Assembly: GCA_022822365.1 (NCBI GenBank)
Contig: JAJEBV010000011.1
Coordinates: forward strand, 22,000 to 85,999
Length of the DNA: 64,000 nt
From: Thermoanaerobaculia bacterium
GTDB taxonomy: Bacteria > Acidobacteriota > Thermoanaerobaculia > Multivoradales > Multivoraceae
Reading direction: 5' to 3'
The notes under the pieces were generated by a model. That model saw nothing but the letters and a program-made list of their open reading frames with translations, was not told where the DNA came from and searched no databases. Positions 60,865 through 64,000 of the stretch are shown here, one piece after another (within the stretch, counting starts at the first letter, position 1; every line of letters begins with the position of its first letter). The position numbers and the translations under genes were made by a program.

Positions 60865-61656
60865 ATGGGGGAGCAGACCAGTTTCGAGACGATCAGGGTC
60901 GAGAGCGACGGAAACCTCGGATTCCTGACCCTCGCGCGTCCCGAGCGGCTGAACGCCGTGGACGGGACGATGCTCAGCGAACTGGCGCGCGCGGCCGTCT
61001 GGTTCGACGACCGGAGCGAGGTCGATGTGGTCGTCCTGCGCGGCGAGGGCCGCGCGTTCTGCGCCGGGGCCGATCTGAAGGCGATGGGTGCCGCTTCGGA
61101 GTTGAACTGGCGGCAGCGCCGCGAGGCCGGGCAGCTCGGCCGTCGCGCGATGGATGCACTGGAGCAGATGCGGGCCCTTACGGTGGCCCAGGTCCAGGGG
61201 TACGCGGTCGGCGGCGGCTTCCTGCTGATGGCGGCCTGTGACCTGCGGGTGGTCGCGGAGGACGCCGTGTTCTTCATTCCCGAGGTCGAGTTGGGTCTCC
61301 CCCTGGCCTGGGGCGGCGTGCCACGGATGGTACGCGAGATCGGACCGGCCCTGACCAAGGAGCTCGTCATCACCTGCCGCCGCTTCGGTCCGTCCGAAGT
61401 GGCGGCGATGGTCAACCGCATCGTGCCGGCCGAGCGCCTGGTGGAGACGACGCTGGAACTGGCCCGCACCCTGGCCGCGATGCCCGCGGTGCCGGCGGCG
61501 ATCACGAAGGACCACGTGAACGCGGTGAGCCGGGCCATCGCCGGCGCCACCGACTTCGCCGACGGCGACACCCTGCAGTGGGTGAGAGGCGACGCCGAGT
61601 CGGAGGCGGCCCGGCTGCGCTACACGGAGCGCACGCTCGGCGGCAAGCGGGCCTAG
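60865..61656 (+). CDS. Enoyl-CoA hydratase/isomerase family protein
   Basis: A 263-residue crotonase-fold enzyme: GFLTLARPERLNAVDGTM, VLRGEGRAFCAGADLKAMG (oxyanion hole) and AQVQGYAVGGGFLLMAACDLRVVAEDAVFFIPEVELGLP positions 112-150. ATG 60865 is chosen because GAGGAG (60852-60857) lies seven bases upstream; an ATG at 60850 is in frame. It faces acyl-CoA dehydrogenases across one gene, so a role in fatty or side-chain acyl-CoA oxidation is possible. Its end overlaps the convergent amidohydrolase gene by four bases. Confidence 0.92.
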   Translation: MGEQTSFETIRVESDGNLGFLTLARPERLNAVDGTMLSELARAAVWFDDRSEVDVVVLRGEGRAFCAGADLKAMGAASELNWRQRREAGQLGRRAMDALEQMRALTVAQVQGYAVGGGFLLMAACDLRVVAEDAVFFIPEVELGLPLAWGGVPRMVREIGPALTKELVITCRRFGPSEVAAMVNRIVPAERLVETTLELARTLAAMPAVPAAITKDHVNAVSRAIAGATDFADGDTLQWVRGDAESEAARLRYTERTLGGKRA

Positions 61657-62975
61657 CCCGGCGTCTTGTGGACCCGGCCGACCCGCATGACGAAGCGGAC
61701 GTCCTGGAGTCTGGTGACGTCGGCGATCGGGTCGCCCTCGACCGCGATCAGGTCCGCCGCCTTGCCGGCCGTGATGGAGCCGGTCTCCTCCCAGATGTCG
61801 AGCAGCTTCGCCGTCACGACCGTGGCCGACTGGATCGCCGTCATCGGCGCCATGCCCCCTTCGACCATGTAGAGGAACTCCTGGGCGTTGCTGCCGTGGG
61901 GACAGACGCCGCAGTCCGTGCCGAAGGCGATGGGCACGCCGGCCCGATGGGCCTTGGCGAAGGTCTCCTGGATCACCGGCCCGATAGCGGCCGCCTTGGG
62001 CCGGATGATCTCGGGGAAGTAGCCCGGCACCGCCGCCTTCTCGGCCACGAAGTTGCCCGCCGAGATGGTGGGGACGAACCAGGTGCCGTGCTCCTTCATC
62101 AGCTCGAACGCTTCTTCATCCATGTAGGTGCCGTGCTCGATCGTCGTGACGCCGGCCCGTATGGCGCGCTTCATGCCCTCCGCACCGTGGGCGTGGGCGG
62201 CGACCATGAAGCCGTAGTCGTTCGCCGCCTCGACGATCGCCCGCATCTCCTCTTCCGTGAACTGCGGGTTCTGGCCGCTCTTGGCCAGGCTGAGGACGCC
62301 GCCGGTGGCGGTGATCTTGATCAGGTCGGCGCCCTCCTTGTAGCGCTGCCGGACCGCCTTGCGCGCGTCCGCGACGCCGTTGACGATGCCCTCCCTGGGG
62401 CCGGGATCGCCGGTCAGATCCGCCCTCATGCCGTTCGTCCGGTCGCCGTGGCCGCCGGTGGAGGCCAGGGAGATCGTGGCCGCGAAGATCCGCGGCCCCG
62501 GCATGTCGCCGCGGTTGATCGCGTTGCGCACGGCGAGAATCGCCGTCGTCTCGCCGCCCACGTCGCGCACCGTGGTGAAGCCGGCCAGCAACGTCCGCTC
62601 CGCGTAGATGAGACCCTTGATCGCCAGGTCCGCGGGGTTCTCCTGGAAGCGGTCCAGGTACGAGGCGGCGCCGGCCTGCTGCGAAGTCAGGTGGACGTGC
62701 ATGTCCATCAGGCCGGGCAGGACCGTGTGGCCGGAAAGGTCGATCAGGGTGTCGCCGCTCTCCGGATCGGCAAGCCCTTCCTCGACGGCCGTGATCATCG
62801 CGCCTTCGACGACGATCGTGTGCCTGCCGAGGACCTCGCCAGCTTCGACGTCGACCAGGGCGCCGGCGTGGATCACGGTCCGGCCGTCGGCAGTGAGGGC
62901 GGGGGATGAAGTCAGCAAGAGCGGTGCGACAAGGAAGAGAAAGGCCGCGAAACGGTGGTGAAGGTCGTGTCTCAT
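61653..62975 (-). CDS. Secreted metal-dependent amidohydrolase
   Basis: A 440-residue exported protein (signal FAAFLFLVAPLLLTSSPALTA). Metal and catalytic motifs in order: MDMHVHLT, ADLIKITATGG (Lys that can be carboxylated), VAAHAHGAEG, TIEHGTYM and FGTDCGVCPHG. This set matches the imidazolonepropionase-related secreted amidohydrolases, many of which are Xaa-Pro or Xaa-Arg dipeptidases. ATG 62975 fits the signal; the frame continues far upstream opposite another gene, which is not coding. It starts 11 bases after the DUF368 gene stop and may be read from the same transcript. Confidence 0.92.
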   Translation of the reverse strand: MRHDLHHRFAAFLFLVAPLLLTSSPALTADGRTVIHAGALVDVEAGEVLGRHTIVVEGAMITAVEEGLADPESGDTLIDLSGHTVLPGLMDMHVHLTSQQAGAASYLDRFQENPADLAIKGLIYAERTLLAGFTTVRDVGGETTAILAVRNAINRGDMPGPRIFAATISLASTGGHGDRTNGMRADLTGDPGPREGIVNGVADARKAVRQRYKEGADLIKITATGGVLSLAKSGQNPQFTEEEMRAIVEAANDYGFMVAAHAHGAEGMKRAIRAGVTTIEHGTYMDEEAFELMKEHGTWFVPTISAGNFVAEKAAVPGYFPEIIRPKAAAIGPVIQETFAKAHRAGVPIAFGTDCGVCPHGSNAQEFLYMVEGGMAPMTAIQSATVVTAKLLDIWEETGSITAGKAADLIAVEGDPIADVTRLQDVRFVMRVGRVHKTPG

Positions 62976-62986
62976 GGTGCGGGACT

Positions 62987-63898
62987 CTACTTCGCAGGAG
63001 CAGTCGGAGGCCGTCCGAACCGGCCCACGCCCCAGGTCAGGAAGAACCCGGCACCCGCCAGGACCACCGCCGATCCGAGCTGGACGGCGCCTGGCGGGGA
63101 AGCCTCGAAGGGCCAGAGACCGACGACGGCGCCCAGCAGAAGGCCCAGGAGTACTCCCAGGGTCGCCTGCCGGAAACGTCGCAGCGCGAACCGCACCGCG
63201 TTGCTGATGACCGTCGCGCCGGCGGCGATGCCGATCAGAACCGGCAGCAGGACGGCGCCGGCCTCGAGCAGATCCGCCGCATCGAGACCTCTGAGCCCCT
63301 GGAAGAGCAGATCGACGGTGCCGAGGATCGCCTCGTACTGGCCCAGGACGAGGAGCAGGTAGGCGCCGCTCAGTCCCGGCAGGATCATCGCGGCGGCGCC
63401 AGCGGCCCCGGCGACGGTGAGGAGAACGGGCCCGCTGCCGGAGAGTCCTTCGGAGGCCGGGCCGCTCTGGGCGATCGCGAGCGCCGCCATCGCCGCGAAA
63501 CCGCCTGCCGTGCCAGCCCAGAAGCTCCGCCTGGCCGGTTGGGCGAGACGCCACACCAGAGGCGCACCGCCCAGGGTCAGACCGATGAAGGCGCTGTACA
63601 TCATCCAGCGCTGGTGAACCACGAGGTCGCGCAGGACGCCCGCCAGGAACAGGATCGCCAGGCCGCCTGCAACGGCCACGACGGACAGGAGCAGCAGTGG
63701 CTGGAGGCGCAGCCGCAGCCGGGTCGTATCCGCTAACGCCTCGATGAAGCGCGGATAGATGCCGACCGCGAGCAGCATCGTGCCGCCGCTGATTCCGGGC
63801 ACGAGGTTCGCGAGGCCCATCAGAACGCCGCCGGCGACCGCGCGGGGCACCCAGGAGGCGGCTCCGGGGGCTCTGGACCCGGTCTTGCTGTCGGCCAT
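62987..63898 (-). CDS. DUF368 membrane protein, polyprenyl-phosphate translocase (PopT) family
   Basis: A 303-residue protein with about nine hydrophobic segments and the DUF368 motifs GVLMGLANLVPGISGGTMLLAVGIY and MILPGLSGAYLLLVLGQYE, an internal repeat of P-G-x-S-G. Members of this family (PopT) recycle undecaprenyl phosphate across the membrane for cell-wall synthesis. The gene is divergent from a flavoprotein gene. TAGACT (63906-63911) ends seven bases before ATG 63898. Confidence 0.92.
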   Translation of the reverse strand: MADSKTGSRAPGAASWVPRAVAGGVLMGLANLVPGISGGTMLLAVGIYPRFIEALADTTRLRLRLQPLLLLSVVAVAGGLAILFLAGVLRDLVVHQRWMMYSAFIGLTLGGAPLVWRLAQPARRSFWAGTAGGFAAMAALAIAQSGPASEGLSGSGPVLLTVAGAAGAAAMILPGLSGAYLLLVLGQYEAILGTVDLLFQGLRGLDAADLLEAGAVLLPVLIGIAAGATVISNAVRFALRRFRQATLGVLLGLLLGAVVGLWPFEASPPGAVQLGSAVVLAGAGFFLTWGVGRFGRPPTAPAK

Positions 63899-63905
63899 CG
63901 AGTCG

Positions 63906-63911
63906 AGTCTA
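63906..63911 (-). promoter_or_regulatory. Putative -10 (TAGACT) for the DUF368 gene
   Basis: Minus-strand TAGACT ends seven bases before the start codon. Confidence 0.45.
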
Positions 63912-63944
63912 AGGGCGCTTGGCGATCCGGTACTGGATTTGGTC

Positions 63945-63950
63945 TAGCGT
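63945..63950 (+). promoter_or_regulatory. Putative -10 (TAGCGT) for the flavoprotein gene
   Basis: TAGCGT ends seven bases before ATG 63958; the same hexamer and spacing occur before the aminotransferase gene at 16454. Confidence 0.45.
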
Positions 63951-63957
63951 TGCGGTC

Positions 63958-64000
63958 ATGACGGACTACGACTACGACCTCTTCGTGATCGGCGCGGGCT
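63958..64000 (+). CDS. FAD-dependent pyridine nucleotide-disulfide oxidoreductase (glutathione reductase type), N-terminus only
   Basis: Only 14 codons are visible: MTDYDYDLFVIGAG. The YDLFVIGAG strand-turn is the start of the FAD-binding Rossmann fold, and the spacing from the start resembles glutathione reductases. The redox cysteines lie outside the window. Confidence 0.6.
   Translation, partial: MTDYDYDLFVIGAG

Overview
The window is a GC-rich (about two thirds G+C), densely coding bacterial chromosome segment with 45 genes, two of them cut by the window edges. I see no tRNA, rRNA, CRISPR array, phage or transposase. Two adjacent secreted VWFA-related proteins of the type known from Acidobacteriota, several secreted proteins of families common in that phylum, a PVC-type cytochrome and a PIG-L deacetylase suggest an uncultured, free-living or host-associated member of the Acidobacteriota. 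The phylum is an inference from gene content only.

Layout. 1-12.1 kb: a two-domain family III CoA-transferase (cut by the left edge), a nucleoside-type MFS transporter, a Tat-exported TIM-barrel isomerase, a DUF4159 protein, a metallo-beta-lactamase-fold hydrolase, a PQQ-type beta-propeller, a thioredoxin-domain (DUF255) protein and a very unusual lipoprotein that joins a sialidase-like propeller, a cyclohexadienyl-dehydratase-like domain and a chorismate mutase. This part carries eight copies of a short palindromic repeat, some inside genes and in frame; I found no clear copy in the remaining 52 kb. 12.1-19.8 kb: an Lrp regulator with a translationally coupled TPP enzyme and two isocitrate-dehydrogenase-family enzymes on the minus strand, divergent from an aromatic amino acid set (aminotransferase, 4-hydroxyphenylpyruvate dioxygenase, phenylalanine hydroxylase). 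19.8-31.7 kb: amidase, the VWFA pair, a glyoxalase-fold protein, a secreted peroxiredoxin whose peroxidatic cysteine codon is UGA followed by a SECIS-like hairpin (a likely selenoprotein), a secreted protein of unknown function, a large cytochrome c protein and a PIG-L deacetylase. 31.7-40.3 kb: housekeeping genes dnaE, comEC and miaA, and a TPR lipoprotein.

40.4-57.5 kb is one long plus-strand run: isochorismatase-like hydrolase, small secreted protein, DUF4159, VWA/amidotransferase-like membrane protein, a legumain-like protein without its cysteine, a TPR-metallopeptidase, DUF4159, MoxR ATPase, DUF58, BatA-type VWA protein and a giant coiled-coil membrane protein. Several of the genes overlap by four bases (GTGA), so the group probably works as one envelope-associated MoxR/VWA system. 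57.5-64 kb: paired acyl-CoA dehydrogenases, an RNase Z-like hydrolase, an enoyl-CoA hydratase, a secreted amidohydrolase, a DUF368 polyprenyl-phosphate transporter and the start of a glutathione-reductase-type flavoprotein.

Across the window many first genes have a TANNNT hexamer 6-9 bases before the start codon, which points to frequent leaderless transcription. Long open frames opposite real genes are common because of the base composition and are not annotated.
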